From CAYLLN01 sp036496265 (lineage in GTDB: Bacteria > Planctomycetota > Planctomycetia > Pirellulales > Pirellulaceae), in the NCBI GenBank assembly GCA_036496265.1, contig DASXLL010000327.1, positions 18,922 through 82,921 on the forward strand: 64,000 nt of DNA, in the 5' to 3' direction. The position numbers and the translations under genes were made by a program. The notes under the pieces are model-generated. The model did not search any database. It was not told where the DNA came from and saw nothing but the letters and a program-made list of their open reading frames with translations. Positions 1 through 8,960 of this stretch are shown here, in pieces (the first letter of the stretch is position 1; every line of letters begins with the position of its first letter).

Positions 1-38
1 GCGGTTCCGGCGGTGGTGGTGGTGGTGGCGTGCAGTAA
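1..38 (+). CDS. 3' end of a glycine-rich protein (partial)
   Basis: Only the last eleven codons are in the window, reading Gly-Ser, seven Gly, Val-Gln and a TAA stop at 36-38. A GGT run produces the poly-glycine tail. Too little is present to name a family. The reading frame is inferred only from the sensible Gly-rich tail and the stop. Confidence 0.3.
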   Translation, partial: GSGGGGGGGVQ

Positions 39-245
39 CAAACTCGGAATTCTGAATGACGAAGGGGCTTCGAATGGATTCGCTAGCATTTGCGCGGCAG
101 TGAATGCCTCCGAGAAGTCAGCTATCGCGGATTGGCTTTAGCGGCATCGTTCGTTAGGTCGATGAACAGTAGGAAGGCTGCGAAAGATTTGCGGCCTAAG
201 AGGTCATGTCCAGGCGGCATGTCCAGGCAAGGAGGCTCGCAGGAC

Positions 246-1391
246 ATGAAACGGAAGCTTGCATTCACATTCATGCTCGGCGCCGGCGTCGGCCTTGTCG
301 GCTGCCAGTCGCCGATGCTCAGCGGTCTGCCGATCATCGGCAAGGGCGCTTCGACGGCCTCCACTGCGCCCGACAGCCAGCAAAAGTTTAGCGGCCTGTC
401 ACAGCAACTTTCGCCCAGCAAAACCACCGCGACGGGCATGGGTGGCAACCGCCAGCCGGCTGACACCGGCATTTTGGCCTCCTGGAAAAAGGCCACCGCG
501 TCGCTGACCGGCGCCAACACCGTTAAGCCGAAAGCTGAAATTCCCGAAGACGATCCAGTTCACCTCGGCAAGCTGCCGCGGCGCATCGGCCCCGAAGTCT
601 ATGTCGGCGCAGCTCGCATGCTCGAAAACCAGGGCAAATTCCCCGAAGCCGAAGAAAAGTATCAGGAAGCCCTTAAGGTGTCGCCTGGCGACTTGAATGC
701 GCTCGTCGGCCTCGCCCGGCTCTACGACCGCCAGGGCCAGTCGCCAAAGGCGATTGACGTCTATCAAAAGGCCGCCAAGGCCTATCCGACCAACAGTTTG
801 ATCGCGAACGACATTGGCCTGTGCTACCGCCGGCAACGGCAGGTTGAAAACTCGATCGCCGCGTTTCGCAAGGCAGTTGAGCTCACGCCCGATAACGCTA
901 AATATCGCAACAATCTAGCGGCCGCGCTTCTCGACGGCGGCAAGGAAAACGAAGCCTTCGAGCAAATGAGCGTCGCCAACCCGCCAGCGGTCGCTCACTA
1001 CAACCTGGCCTATTTGCTAAGCGAACGCGGCCAGCGAGCTGGTGCTATCACGCATTTGCAGCAAGCGCTGACGGCTGATCCGTCGCTAAAACCGGCCAGC
1101 GACATGCTCGTCCAGCTTGGCGCGGCGCCACCCGCGACGACCAGTCGCACTGAGCAGCCGACTCAAGCGATGAAGGTGCATGTAATCGAGGCCCACCCCG
1201 TCAGCGCGACGAATGTGTCGCAGGCCGATGACTCGGCAGCCGAAACGCCCCCCAGCTATCACATTGGCGACGACGTCCATCCAGCCATAGAAACTGCCCA
1301 GCAGCCGACCGTAACCGGCGCATCGTGGGTCACGACCGGCTCAGTCAGCGACCTGCCGGCGACACAGCCGCTGCCGCCCGTAGATGAATAA
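246..1391 (+). CDS. TPR-repeat lipoprotein
   Basis: A 381-residue protein. The start at 246 is chosen because AAGGAGG lies at 229-235 and the product then begins with a lipoprotein signal (MKRKLAFTF..., lipobox ending GLVGC, lipid Cys about residue 20). After a Ser/Thr/Ala-rich linker, residues about 115-290 hold four to five tetratricopeptide repeats, with typical units such as ALVGLARLYDRQGQSPKAI. The last 90 residues are low-complexity Thr/Pro/Ala. TPR lipoproteins are envelope-bound scaffolds, and TadD-like pilus proteins look similar, but no Tad genes are visible here. The exact role is unknown. An in-frame ATG at 90 would destroy the signal peptide. Confidence 0.8.
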   Translation: MKRKLAFTFMLGAGVGLVGCQSPMLSGLPIIGKGASTASTAPDSQQKFSGLSQQLSPSKTTATGMGGNRQPADTGILASWKKATASLTGANTVKPKAEIPEDDPVHLGKLPRRIGPEVYVGAARMLENQGKFPEAEEKYQEALKVSPGDLNALVGLARLYDRQGQSPKAIDVYQKAAKAYPTNSLIANDIGLCYRRQRQVENSIAAFRKAVELTPDNAKYRNNLAAALLDGGKENEAFEQMSVANPPAVAHYNLAYLLSERGQRAGAITHLQQALTADPSLKPASDMLVQLGAAPPATTSRTEQPTQAMKVHVIEAHPVSATNVSQADDSAAETPPSYHIGDDVHPAIETAQQPTVTGASWVTTGSVSDLPATQPLPPVDE

Positions 1392-1652
1392 TGTAGGCCC
1401 CTTGCTCCGCAAGGGCCCGCGCAACGAACGACGCTACTCCGCGTGCGCCCTTCACCGAGATTGAGGCATCATCCCAGCTCAGTCCCTCGCGGAGCGAGAC
1501 GACTACATTGGAATCTGGCCTGCTAGCAGCTCGCGTTTCGGCTTGACCCCATCTGCCGCTTTTGCGAAACTCCGCCCCGCTTTCGGGCCACCGTGTCTAA
1601 AAATCACGGTCCGAAAATACGCGCGATCCTGTTCAGCGCCGGGAGCCTTGCC
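1392..1652. other. Intergenic region with short hairpins
   Basis: This stretch lies between two lipoprotein genes. It contains a short inverted repeat at about 1396-1415 (arms resembling GCCCTTGC and GCAAGGGC) and a second GC-rich dyad around 1483-1500. Neither has a clear T-run, so I do not call a terminator. GGGAG at 1641-1645 is the ribosome binding site of the next gene. Confidence 0.4.
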
Positions 1653-2297
1653 ATGCGGTATTTCACGACAATTGCCATCATTTCGGTCGTGTCGATAATG
1701 ATCGGCTGCACGAAGCCAAGTTCCAGCACCGGACAAGCTGCCGCTCAGCCAACTCAGGCACAGGCGACTCAGCCAGCTCAGCAGCCAGCCGCCGCACCGA
1801 CGCAGCCGGTCGCCGTGCCTTCGAATGCGACGCCAGACCAGGTCGTGACCGTCTTTTTGAACGCCATGCGGTCGGGCGACTCGCCGACGACCGAGTCGCT
1901 GCTCACCGGTAAGGCCCGCGAGGAGCTGGCCAAGCACTCGCTTTCTGTCGATGTCCAAAGCGCTCCCAACGCGACCTATCAGGTCCATCGCGCCGAAATC
2001 CTGCAGGACGCCAGCGGCGCTCACGTCCGTAGCGTTTGGACCGAACGATTCAACGACGGCGACGAAACGTACGAGATCGTCTGGGCCCTGCGGCATCAGC
2101 AGGAAGGATGGAGAGTAGCAGGAATGGCGATGGAGCTGCTTCCAGGCCAACCCATGCAGTTTCTCAATTTCGAGGATCCGGCCGACATGCTTCACAAGAA
2201 GGAACAAGCGATCGCCGCCCTGCAAGCGCCGGCAGTACAAACGGCCCAGCAGCCACAACAACCGTTAGCCCCAGCCGCACGCACCATCGAGAGATAG
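1653..2297 (+). CDS. Small lipoprotein with an NTF2/DUF4878-like domain
   Basis: A 214-residue protein. From ATG 1653 it has a lipoprotein signal peptide ending SIMIGC (lipid Cys about 19), followed by a Gln/Ala/Pro-rich linker of about 35 residues. Residues about 55-170 begin TPDQVVTVFLNAMRSGD and end in a WRVAGM-type strand, the pattern of NTF2-like DUF4878 domains in membrane-anchored proteins. The C-terminus is again Gln/Pro/Ala-rich. GGGAG sits 8 nt upstream of the start. The long opposite-strand frame over the same DNA is a shadow. The ligand is unknown. Confidence 0.7.
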   Translation: MRYFTTIAIISVVSIMIGCTKPSSSTGQAAAQPTQAQATQPAQQPAAAPTQPVAVPSNATPDQVVTVFLNAMRSGDSPTTESLLTGKAREELAKHSLSVDVQSAPNATYQVHRAEILQDASGAHVRSVWTERFNDGDETYEIVWALRHQQEGWRVAGMAMELLPGQPMQFLNFEDPADMLHKKEQAIAALQAPAVQTAQQPQQPLAPAARTIER

Positions 2298-2823
2298 CTG
2301 TCCCTCTTTCATGCCGGCACTTTTGCGATTGTAGCGAGAGTCGCTGCACGACACGCGGCACTCGCACATCCCGCACTCTTTTCCAGGCTTCGCAAATAAG
2401 TCGTAAGGCATTGCCGTGTAATAATTTCAACGGCTTACGCCATCTTTTTACTGGCATTTGTCGGCGACAGATTTCATAGCTCACTTCGCTGGACAGACGG
2501 CTGGGGCGTCGTAAGTTTTCCCGGTATTTAACTGCCGCTTGGCCAAAGCACCGAATGCACCCAGACTGTGCATTTTATCTTTGGCCGCTTGACAAGTGGC
2601 ACCGCGTCGGTAACCTACGACCTAATCTTTGTGATCGCTATATTCTTCGTAACCCACAGAATTTGACAACAGGGAACCAAATCGGGGGTGCGGGGGATGT
2701 GGCGAGCTGCGAAGTTTCGGTCGCATTGCGACACTGAGCCGTCGGTTGTCGCGATGTGATCGTCGTGACGGCAAGCTCGGTAGTTTCACTTACGGTACCT
2801 GTAAGTTATTGGAGGATCTGAGG
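2298..2823. other. 526-nt gap before the Cys-rich gene
   Basis: No convincing gene. A 60-codon frame at 2555-2737 has no ribosome binding site and no recognisable features. TTGACA occurs at 2589-2594 and again near 2665, but I cannot pair either with a clear -10 box. The region probably carries the promoter and leader of the small Cys-rich gene that starts at 2824. Confidence 0.4.
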
Positions 2824-3144
2824 ATGAATCGAATTGTTGTTTTTGGTCTCGCGATTTTCTTCGCGATCGTCGGCATCGCTCTGTTGGGCGGTAACGACAA
2901 GGCGATGGCCTTTGGTCATCGTTGCTGCGGCGGCTGCAATAGCTGCGGCGGTTACTGCGGTGGCAATAGCTGCTGCGGTGGTGGATGCCATCATCGCTGC
3001 CATCATCGCTGCCACGGCCGCTGCAATGGCTGCAATAGCTGCGGTGGTTACGGCTGCAATGGTGGTGGATGCTGCGGTGGCGGCGGCTATGCTGCTCCTG
3101 CTGAGAAGCAAGCCCCGATGCCGGCCCAAGCGCCCGCGAAGTAA
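2824..3144 (+). CDS. Secreted Cys/His/Gly-rich mini-protein
   Basis: A 106-residue product with a strong site (TTGGAGGATCTGAGG) just before ATG 2824. Residues 1-30 are a signal peptide or membrane anchor ending in AMA-FG. Residues about 31-86 contain 16 Cys and 6 His among Gly, Asn and Ser, in short repeats such as CNSCGGY, CCGGGC and CHHRCHHRC. The tail (about 87-106) is Ala/Pro/Gln/Lys. No homologous family is recognised. The composition fits a secreted metal-binding peptide, structural cuticle-like peptide or RiPP precursor. It is monocistronic, with its own terminator just downstream. Confidence 0.75.
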   Translation: MNRIVVFGLAIFFAIVGIALLGGNDKAMAFGHRCCGGCNSCGGYCGGNSCCGGGCHHRCHHRCHGRCNGCNSCGGYGCNGGGCCGGGGYAAPAEKQAPMPAQAPAK

Positions 3145-3231
3145 CTTGGTCGCGTCCCTCGTGGGCGCGTGCTGCGGCGCGGGTGGCTTGCTCCCCTGTT
3201 AGTAACATTCGCGCTTGTGCAAAAAATCGAG

Positions 3232-3270
3232 AGATCGGACTTTCCTCGGAAGGTCCGATCTTTCTTTTTG
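3232..3270 (+). terminator. Rho-independent terminator after the Cys-rich gene
   Basis: A perfect nine-pair outer stem (AGATCGGAC at 3232-3240 with GTCCGATCT at 3253-3261) continues inward with one wobble pair to a tiny loop, and is followed by TTCTTTTTG. It lies 87 nt after the stop codon, so the Cys-rich gene appears to be its own transcription unit. Confidence 0.8.
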
Positions 3271-3274
3271 CGCA

Positions 3275-3390
3275 GAGGGGAAAGGTGTGAGGCTGAAGGC
3301 TTGAGGCCGAAGGCTTGAGATTTAATACGTGCTCCGTACCAGTCTTGATTCTCAAGCCTGTAGCCTCAAGCCTGTAGCCTGTAGCCTTTC
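3275..3390. repeat. Heptamer-phased inverted repeat
   Basis: The left arm (about 3277-3320) is made of 7-nt units such as GGCTTGA and GGCCGAA. The right arm (about 3350-3388) is made of CTCAAGC and CTGTAGC units. The arms are reverse complements with mismatches, separated by about 30 nt. It lies upstream of the next membrane-protein gene and is one of many elements with the same architecture in this window. Confidence 0.7.
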
Positions 3391-3463
3391 GGGTTGTGCT
3401 TGTTGTTTCGCTCGCTTGCGAGGACGTGGCGGCGGCAATCAATCGCGGCCGATACACCTGTTG

Positions 3464-4228
3464 ATGATTTCACTCATGTCGATGCAGCCTTCGTCGCTCG
3501 TGCCGCCGCGGCCAGCGACAAAATCCGATACGCCCAATGACGGCGCAACGCTTCGCGGCGTGCTCTCTCTCTTGATCTGCATTCATTTGTTTTGTGTCGC
3601 GGTGGTGCTGGCCGCGAATTTTCGTCGCTCGCCGTTGCAGGGAAGGCTGGTTTCTATTTTTTCTGGCTACACGAAGCTCCTGCACTTCGATCCGGAATTT
3701 ACGCCGTATTACTACACGCTCGGGCGGCCGAGCGATGACGATACCTGGCTCGTGATCGATTTGTATCCGTCAGCCGAGCAACCGGTGGCGCAGCAGCAAT
3801 CGGTGAAAACCGTTCGTCTGCCCGAAGGCGGCAGCAATTGGTTCGATAATCGTAAGCGGGCGTTTCAATTGGCCAGGTTAGTGGCAACCAGCGCGGAGCC
3901 AGGCAATGAGAACGACGACCTGACCGGCGAAATCGCACGGTCAGTCGGCGGCTGGGCGATGAGAACGACAGGCAATCATCGCGCGGTCGTTCGCTGCGTC
4001 CGGCGGATGAGCCAGTCGCTCGATTTAGCGGCGTTGAATCCCGGTTTTCCTGCGGACCGCCCCACGGACCCAGCCTACGACTCAACGATTTATGAAGCGG
4101 ACGTGTGGACGGATGAAGACGGGCAGGTGCAGTTGCTAAAGCGAGCCTCGCGGGCGGAAGTCGCGCCGGGACGGACGGGAACCGGTGCTATGAGTCCGAC
4201 TCCGCCATCCAATCCAACGAACAACTAA
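3464..4228 (+). CDS. Single-pass membrane protein of unknown function
   Basis: About 254 residues from ATG 3464; ATGs at 3476 and 3482 are equally possible, and codons before 3464 lie in the repeat. One transmembrane segment (LLICIHLFCVAVVLAANF, about residues 33-50) precedes a soluble domain with a conserved-looking YYYTLGRPSDDD stretch. No family is recognised. It lies 42 nt before the HTTM membrane protein and probably shares its transcript. Planctomycetes often encode such a pair, which hints at a joint envelope or redox role, but that is inference. Confidence 0.6.
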   Translation: MISLMSMQPSSLVPPRPATKSDTPNDGATLRGVLSLLICIHLFCVAVVLAANFRRSPLQGRLVSIFSGYTKLLHFDPEFTPYYYTLGRPSDDDTWLVIDLYPSAEQPVAQQQSVKTVRLPEGGSNWFDNRKRAFQLARLVATSAEPGNENDDLTGEIARSVGGWAMRTTGNHRAVVRCVRRMSQSLDLAALNPGFPADRPTDPAYDSTIYEADVWTDEDGQVQLLKRASRAEVAPGRTGTGAMSPTPPSNPTNN

Positions 4229-4270
4229 AGACACCGCTTAGCCGCCGCGTCCACGCGGTGATTTTTCAGC

Positions 4271-5290
4271 ATGTCAACCGATTCAGACTTTCATGATGCG
4301 ACCGAAGACTTCGGTCGGCGCTGGAATCGCTTTTGGTTCACGCCGGCAGAGGCGCTGCCCTGCTCCGTGCTGCGAATCGCCGTTGGCTTACTCGCTGTCG
4401 CGCATTTTTTGGCAATGGGGCCCCGTCTTGGCGTTTGGTTCGCCAACGACGGTGCATTGACGTCAGCGGCCGTGAAGCGGATTCTGGAATTGCCTGGCGG
4501 CGGCGGGGCGACCTTTCATCCTTCGTATTTGAATTACTTTTCTGCCGGGACGGGGCTGTATGTCGTCCACGCAGCGGCAGTCATCGTGTCCCTGGCGTTT
4601 GCCTTCGGCTTTTTGACACGCGCCAGCGGTGTCCTCACGCTTGTGGCCCTGTTGGCCTACGTGCATCGAGTGCCGGAAGTCGCCGGTGACGTTGAGCCGG
4701 TGCTCAGTTTTATGATCGCCTACTTAGTCATCGCTCCCTCCGGCGCTTTGCTGTCGGTCGATCAGCGGCTTTTTGGTTCCAGCAAAAAATCATCGATCGG
4801 GCTGCTCTTGGCCGGTTCAGCGGAGCCATCGCTAGCCGCAAACATCAGTCTGCGGCTGATTCAGGTCCATGTGGCAATGTTTTACGCCATGATGGGTCTC
4901 AGCAAGCTCTACGGCGATGCCTGGTGGCAAGGCGGGGCAGTGTGGATGGTCTTGGCACAGACCGAATCGCGCGTGATCGACGCCACGGTGTTTCGCCGCA
5001 TGGGGCAAATCGGCGAATACCTGCTCAATTTCGCCGCTCATTTGATTGTCTATTTCGAACTTGCGTTCGGCATTCTCATCTGGACTCGCATTGGCCGGCC
5101 AGTGCTGCTCGCCCTCTCACTCATCGTCTGGCCGATCATCATACTTGCCACGGGCCAACTTCTCTTCGGCCTCGCCATGCTCGCGGCCAATCTGGCATTC
5201 GTTTCGCCGGCCTGGCTGCACTCGCTCATCGGTAGATCAGCGACTGAAAACCATTCCGCACTCCCGCTCGAATCAGCCGCATCGGCGTAG
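4271..5290 (+). CDS. HTTM-domain integral membrane protein
   Basis: 339 residues. The N-terminus WNRFWFTPAEALPCSVLRI, followed by several hydrophobic helices (about residues 35-60, 95-150, 195-215, 250-300), matches the HTTM family, which is related to vitamin-K-dependent gamma-carboxylase and DoxX-like quinone-interacting membrane proteins. Helix four carries HVAMFYAMMGLSKLYGDAWW, a typical signature. Its substrate is not predictable. It follows the single-pass protein at 3464 and converges with the histidine kinase gene. Confidence 0.75.
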   Translation: MSTDSDFHDATEDFGRRWNRFWFTPAEALPCSVLRIAVGLLAVAHFLAMGPRLGVWFANDGALTSAAVKRILELPGGGGATFHPSYLNYFSAGTGLYVVHAAAVIVSLAFAFGFLTRASGVLTLVALLAYVHRVPEVAGDVEPVLSFMIAYLVIAPSGALLSVDQRLFGSSKKSSIGLLLAGSAEPSLAANISLRLIQVHVAMFYAMMGLSKLYGDAWWQGGAVWMVLAQTESRVIDATVFRRMGQIGEYLLNFAAHLIVYFELAFGILIWTRIGRPVLLALSLIVWPIIILATGQLLFGLAMLAANLAFVSPAWLHSLIGRSATENHSALPLESAASA

Positions 5291-5313
5291 ATCGTTTTGG
5301 AGAGAAGTCGGTC

Positions 5314-6909
5314 TTACACTCGCCGGTTTCGCGGCGTTGCGAGCACCTGCTTCAGCTCGAGCAAATCGACCGGTTTCGTCAGGTGTTGGGCAAAACCGAC
5401 TTCGTGCGACCGTTGCTTGTCGGCTTCCTGGCCGTAGCCGCTGACCGCAACGAGGACCGCATTGCCCATTCCCGGCAATCGCCGTAGTTCCTCAGCCAAT
5501 TGATAGCCGTTCATTTTCGGCATGCCCAGATCGGCCAGCACGAAATCGGGCTTGAACTTGCGGGCAGCTTCCAAGGCGGCGAAAGCGTCGTAACACACGC
5601 GTACGTCGTGCTTCCAATCGAGCAATACGAGCTCCAAGCTGCGGGCCACACCCGGTGAATCATCGACGACGAGCACCCGCAACGAATCTCCGAAGTGGCC
5701 CTCACGGACTGCCGCTGCAGTGACGGCTGAATCTTTTCTATCCGTCGTCGCTGAGACGACGACCGGCAGCCGCACGACAAATTCGCTGCCCAAGCCCAGC
5801 CCCGCGCTGTGAGCCTCCACCGTACCGCCGTGCAGCTTCACCAGCTCGCGCACCAGCGTCAGACCAATGCCCAAACCTCCCTGCGCGTTCTCGATCCCCT
5901 GATCGACTTGCTCAAACAGATCGAAAATCCGCCCGCAAGCCTCCTGCGGAATGCCGATTCCCGTATCGCGCACGCGAAAATCGAGCTCATTGCCTTCGAC
6001 TTCGACCGTCAGCCAAATGCGGCCCTCAGTGCCGGTATATTTGACCGCGTTGTGCAGCAGATTGGTAAAAACCTGTGTGAGCCGCATCCCGTCGGCGTTG
6101 AGCACTATCTCGCCCGCGGGTGCGCTGACCTCCAATCGTTGCCGCTTTTCATCCAGTTGCGACCGCACCGCCTCGATCGCCCCATTCACAATTCCGCCGA
6201 GAGCGATCCGCTCCCGTCGCAGCTCGATTTTCCGCTGCGTAATTCGCGACACGTCCAGCAGCTCGTTCACCAGCCGCACCATTTGATCCACGTGCCGGCT
6301 GATCAACTGGTGAAGCTCTGTCGTTCGCCGCTCATCGCCCTCGCCCTCTCCCAATAGGTAAACGGCATTGCGAATCGGCGCGAGCGGATTGCGGAGCTCG
6401 TGCGCCAAGGTCGCCAAAAAGGCGTCTTTGCGAGCGTCCGCCTCACGGGCCAGATCGTACAACCGCCGATTTTGCCGAGCCGTGATCCGCAGCGACTCGC
6501 AAAACAACGCAGTCACCACGCCGACGGTCAAGCTCATCAGCAAGGCGACTTCGCTCGATTCAGTAACTGGTCCAAACGAAAATCGCGGCGGATCGAAAAA
6601 ATAGCGGCCCATCAGCGTGCCGCCGAGTACGGTCAACAATGCGGGCCCGAAGCCCGCATTCCACGCCACGAAAGCGACCGCGATCAAGTACATGCCATAC
6701 GGAGCGCGGTCGCCCAGCAGGGGGTCCAAGAGAAGCCGAACCGTCGTGGCGATCGCGATCGCTGCCAGAGCCGCCCCATACCGCGTGTACCATGGCCGAT
6801 TTTTTTCAATATCACCGGCCTGCGCGGCCAACCAGTTCAGTGTGCGCTGGTAAAACGCCGGCCGTGTGTTCAATTCATCCAGGCCGCCGCTTGACGTATT
6901 CTGCTGCAT
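5314..6909 (-). CDS. Hybrid sensor histidine kinase with receiver domain
   Basis: 531 residues. Residues about 40-145 form three to four membrane helices of DUF4118 type (the KdpD-like transmembrane module). The HisKA motif FLATLAHELRNPLAP (His about 174) is followed by an ATPase domain with N box NLLHNAVKYT, G1 DTGIGIP and G2 GGLGIGLTLVREL. Residues about 412-525 are a receiver domain (LRVLVVDDSPG, phosphoacceptor Asp in VLADLGMPKMNGY, Lys in TKPVDLLEL). Phosphate would pass from His to the fused Asp. No separate response regulator is adjacent. It is convergent with the HTTM gene, 23 nt apart. Confidence 0.93.
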   Translation of the reverse strand: MQQNTSSGGLDELNTRPAFYQRTLNWLAAQAGDIEKNRPWYTRYGAALAAIAIATTVRLLLDPLLGDRAPYGMYLIAVAFVAWNAGFGPALLTVLGGTLMGRYFFDPPRFSFGPVTESSEVALLMSLTVGVVTALFCESLRITARQNRRLYDLAREADARKDAFLATLAHELRNPLAPIRNAVYLLGEGEGDERRTTELHQLISRHVDQMVRLVNELLDVSRITQRKIELRRERIALGGIVNGAIEAVRSQLDEKRQRLEVSAPAGEIVLNADGMRLTQVFTNLLHNAVKYTGTEGRIWLTVEVEGNELDFRVRDTGIGIPQEACGRIFDLFEQVDQGIENAQGGLGIGLTLVRELVKLHGGTVEAHSAGLGLGSEFVVRLPVVVSATTDRKDSAVTAAAVREGHFGDSLRVLVVDDSPGVARSLELVLLDWKHDVRVCYDAFAALEAARKFKPDFVLADLGMPKMNGYQLAEELRRLPGMGNAVLVAVSGYGQEADKQRSHEVGFAQHLTKPVDLLELKQVLATPRNRRV

Positions 6910-6983
6910 GATTGCCTCGCCGTGCCATTCTAGCGTCGAGACAAGATTGAACCAAACAGGTGACGAGGAAACGAGGTTAGTTA

Positions 6984-7183
6984 TCAGCCAGCCCTGGCTT
7001 CAGCGTCACCGATACGATCCTGTTTCACGCCCCTGCGGTCCATGATCGACAGATACAGGCTGCACAGCTTACGCCCGTCCTCCGCCTTGTCGAGGTAATC
7101 GAGTACGCGACCAGTCTTGAGCATGCTGTCGAGGCCGCCGATGGTCAGCAAAGCTTTCCGGCAGATGGTTGTCCAGCCGACTC
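6984..7183 (-). pseudogene. C-terminal remnant of a DUF1552-like protein
   Basis: The minus strand reads about 65 open codons ending TGA at 6984-6986, containing RVLDYLDKAEDGRKLCSLYL and SIMDRRGVKQDRIGDAEA. That LCSLYLSIMDRRGV...FGD-like ending resembles the C-terminus of planctomycetal DUF1552 proteins (from memory, not searched). An in-frame stop lies just upstream, there is no start codon, and the rest of the gene is missing. It is therefore a decayed fragment left between the kinase and groES. Confidence 0.45.
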
Positions 7184-7402
7184 ATCAATGCAACGATCAG
7201 GAGCACGGCAGCCAGCCGATCATGAGAGAAAATCTGTCGAGCATTCAGGCGGGTCCAAAGCAGCTCGGCAGGCGGGAAGACTTATTCTAGCACCGCTGAA
7301 CAAACGGCGCGACATTGCTGCCCCGTTCCGCCCGCCAACCGCTTGCCGTACATTGATTGCCACGCCAATTGCGGCGTTTTCGTTCTCGCTCGTAGGTTAC
7401 CC

Positions 7403-7690
7403 ATGAAAGTCGTCCCGCTGGGAGACAAAGTCGTCATCAAACGTCTCGACGCCGAAGCTCGCACCGCCGGCGGCATCGTCTTGCCCGATTCAGCGAAGGA
7501 AAAGCCGCAGCAAGGCCGTGTCCTCTCCGTCGGCGACGGCCGCCTCACCGCTGACGGCGTCCGCGTCAAATGCCAGGTCCACGAAGGCGACCGGGTCGTC
7601 TTTTCCACGTGGTCCGGAACCGAAATCAAAGTCATCAACGACGAGTTGCTCATCCTCAGCGAGAGCGACATTCTGGCAATTCTGGACTGA
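7403..7690 (+). CDS. groES: Co-chaperonin GroES
   Basis: 95 residues starting MKVVPLGDKVVIKRLD, followed by TAGGIVLPDSAKEKPQ (the mobile loop that docks on GroEL), then GRVLSVGDGR and a C-terminal ILSESDILAILD. The length and whole pattern match the Cpn10 family. The usual dome residues are less conserved, and this stand-alone copy has no groEL next to it. Planctomycetes commonly carry several groES copies, so a paralogue paired with groEL is expected elsewhere. Confidence 0.93.
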   Translation: MKVVPLGDKVVIKRLDAEARTAGGIVLPDSAKEKPQQGRVLSVGDGRLTADGVRVKCQVHEGDRVVFSTWSGTEIKVINDELLILSESDILAILD

Positions 7691-7716
7691 CAAGTACTCA
7701 GTTCTTTGTACTGCTC
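7689..7716. repeat. Short GTACTCA-type heptamer dyad
   Basis: GTACTCA, GTTCTTT and GTACTGC follow each other with a 7-nt period immediately after the groES stop. It resembles the longer GTAC-heptamer element at 62531-62563. Confidence 0.35.
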
Positions 7717-7802
7717 AGGTCCACTCAGTCTCCGCCCGCTGGCCGCTGCTGGTAGAATACAACTCAGGCCACACAGGACCTATTTTTGGAATGGAGAACA
7801 AC

Positions 7803-8927
7803 ATGAGCCTCCTGAAAACGCGTTTCATCTTCGCGATGGTTCTCGTTGCATTCGTGATTACTGCTTTATCTTCTACCCCTGCCGCCGACGACACCAACAA
7901 GCTCTACCAACAAATCGTCGATAAGGCCATCGCTTATTTGGCGACCAAAGGCCAGGCCGACGACGGCTCGTTCAACGCCGCTGCCGGACCAGCCGTCACG
8001 GCGCTCGTCGCAACGAGCGTTCTCCGCCAAGGCCGCTCGCCGGACGATCCGCTCGTGGCGAAGGCCATCAAGTACGTCGAGAAATTCATTCAGGACGACG
8101 GCGGCATCTACAACGCCGGCACCGTCAACAAAAACTACGAGACCTGCATCGCGATGCTGCTCTTCACGGAAGCCAATCGCAACCACAAGTACGACTCGCT
8201 GCTCGCCAAGGCCGATAAATACATCAAGTCGAATCAATGGGGCGCCACGCACGAGCGCGAAGCCGATCCGACCGACGTGAAATACGGCGGCACCGGCTAC
8301 GGCCGCACGAACGACCGTCCGGACCTCTCGAATACCAGCTTTTTCCTCGACGCCCTCAAAGCCACCGGCAACGGACCCGATAGCGAGGCCGTGCAGCGGG
8401 CCCTCGTGTTCGTCAGCCGCTGCCAGAACCTCGAAACCGCGTACAACACCACGCCTTTCGCCAAGAAAATCAACGACGGCGGCTTCTACTACACTCCAGC
8501 CGCCGGCGGCAACAGCCAGGCCGGCACCGACGAGCCGACCGGCGGCCTCCGCAGCTATGCATCCATGACCTACGCCGGCCTCAAGAGCATGATCTACGCC
8601 GGCCTCGGTCCCGACGATCAGCGCGTCAAAGCCGCCCTCGGCTGGTTGAAAAAGCATTACGACTTAAATAGCAATCCCGGTCTCGGCAATCAGGGCCTCT
8701 ACTATTATTACCAGACCTTCGGCAAAGCGATGTCCGCCCTCGGCCAAGACAAGTTCGTCGATGAAGCCGGCACGGCTCACGACTGGCGCAAAGACCTGAT
8801 CGAAGCCCTCGCCTCCCGCCAACGCCCCGACGGCTCCTGGGTCAACGAGAATCAACGCTGGATGGAAGGCGACGCCAATCTCTCCACCGGCTACGCACTG
8901 CTCGCCCTATCGTATTGCAAGAAATAA
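7803..8927 (+). CDS. Secreted prenyltransferase/squalene-oxidase-repeat protein
   Basis: 374 residues from ATG 7803 (GGAG 7 nt upstream; ATG 7791 is a less likely alternative). A signal peptide (residues about 1-27, ending SSTPAA) precedes an alpha/alpha-toroid domain with repeats of the form DGSF...AAGPAVTALV, DDGGIYNAG, TGGLRSYASMTYAGLKSM and DGSWVNEN. This fold is shared with squalene-hopene cyclases, but the DxDD cyclase motif is absent. Such planctomycetal periplasmic proteins are therefore annotated only by fold. Function unknown. Confidence 0.75.
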   Translation: MSLLKTRFIFAMVLVAFVITALSSTPAADDTNKLYQQIVDKAIAYLATKGQADDGSFNAAAGPAVTALVATSVLRQGRSPDDPLVAKAIKYVEKFIQDDGGIYNAGTVNKNYETCIAMLLFTEANRNHKYDSLLAKADKYIKSNQWGATHEREADPTDVKYGGTGYGRTNDRPDLSNTSFFLDALKATGNGPDSEAVQRALVFVSRCQNLETAYNTTPFAKKINDGGFYYTPAAGGNSQAGTDEPTGGLRSYASMTYAGLKSMIYAGLGPDDQRVKAALGWLKKHYDLNSNPGLGNQGLYYYYQTFGKAMSALGQDKFVDEAGTAHDWRKDLIEALASRQRPDGSWVNENQRWMEGDANLSTGYALLALSYCKK

Positions 8928-8960
8928 GCGATCGAGCGACTACCACAACTACGGGCGAGC

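Noticed and set aside
8..29. GGT microsatellite at the window start
   Set aside because: It simply encodes the poly-Gly tail of the truncated first gene.
2555..2737. 60-residue open frame in the gap before the Cys-rich gene
   Set aside because: No ribosome binding site, no family features, and composition like random DNA.
4271..5290. HTTM gene considered as the DoxX member of the MNIO system
   Set aside because: Bufferin operons can include DoxX, but this is HTTM-type, 29 kb away and paired with an unrelated gene. No link is visible.
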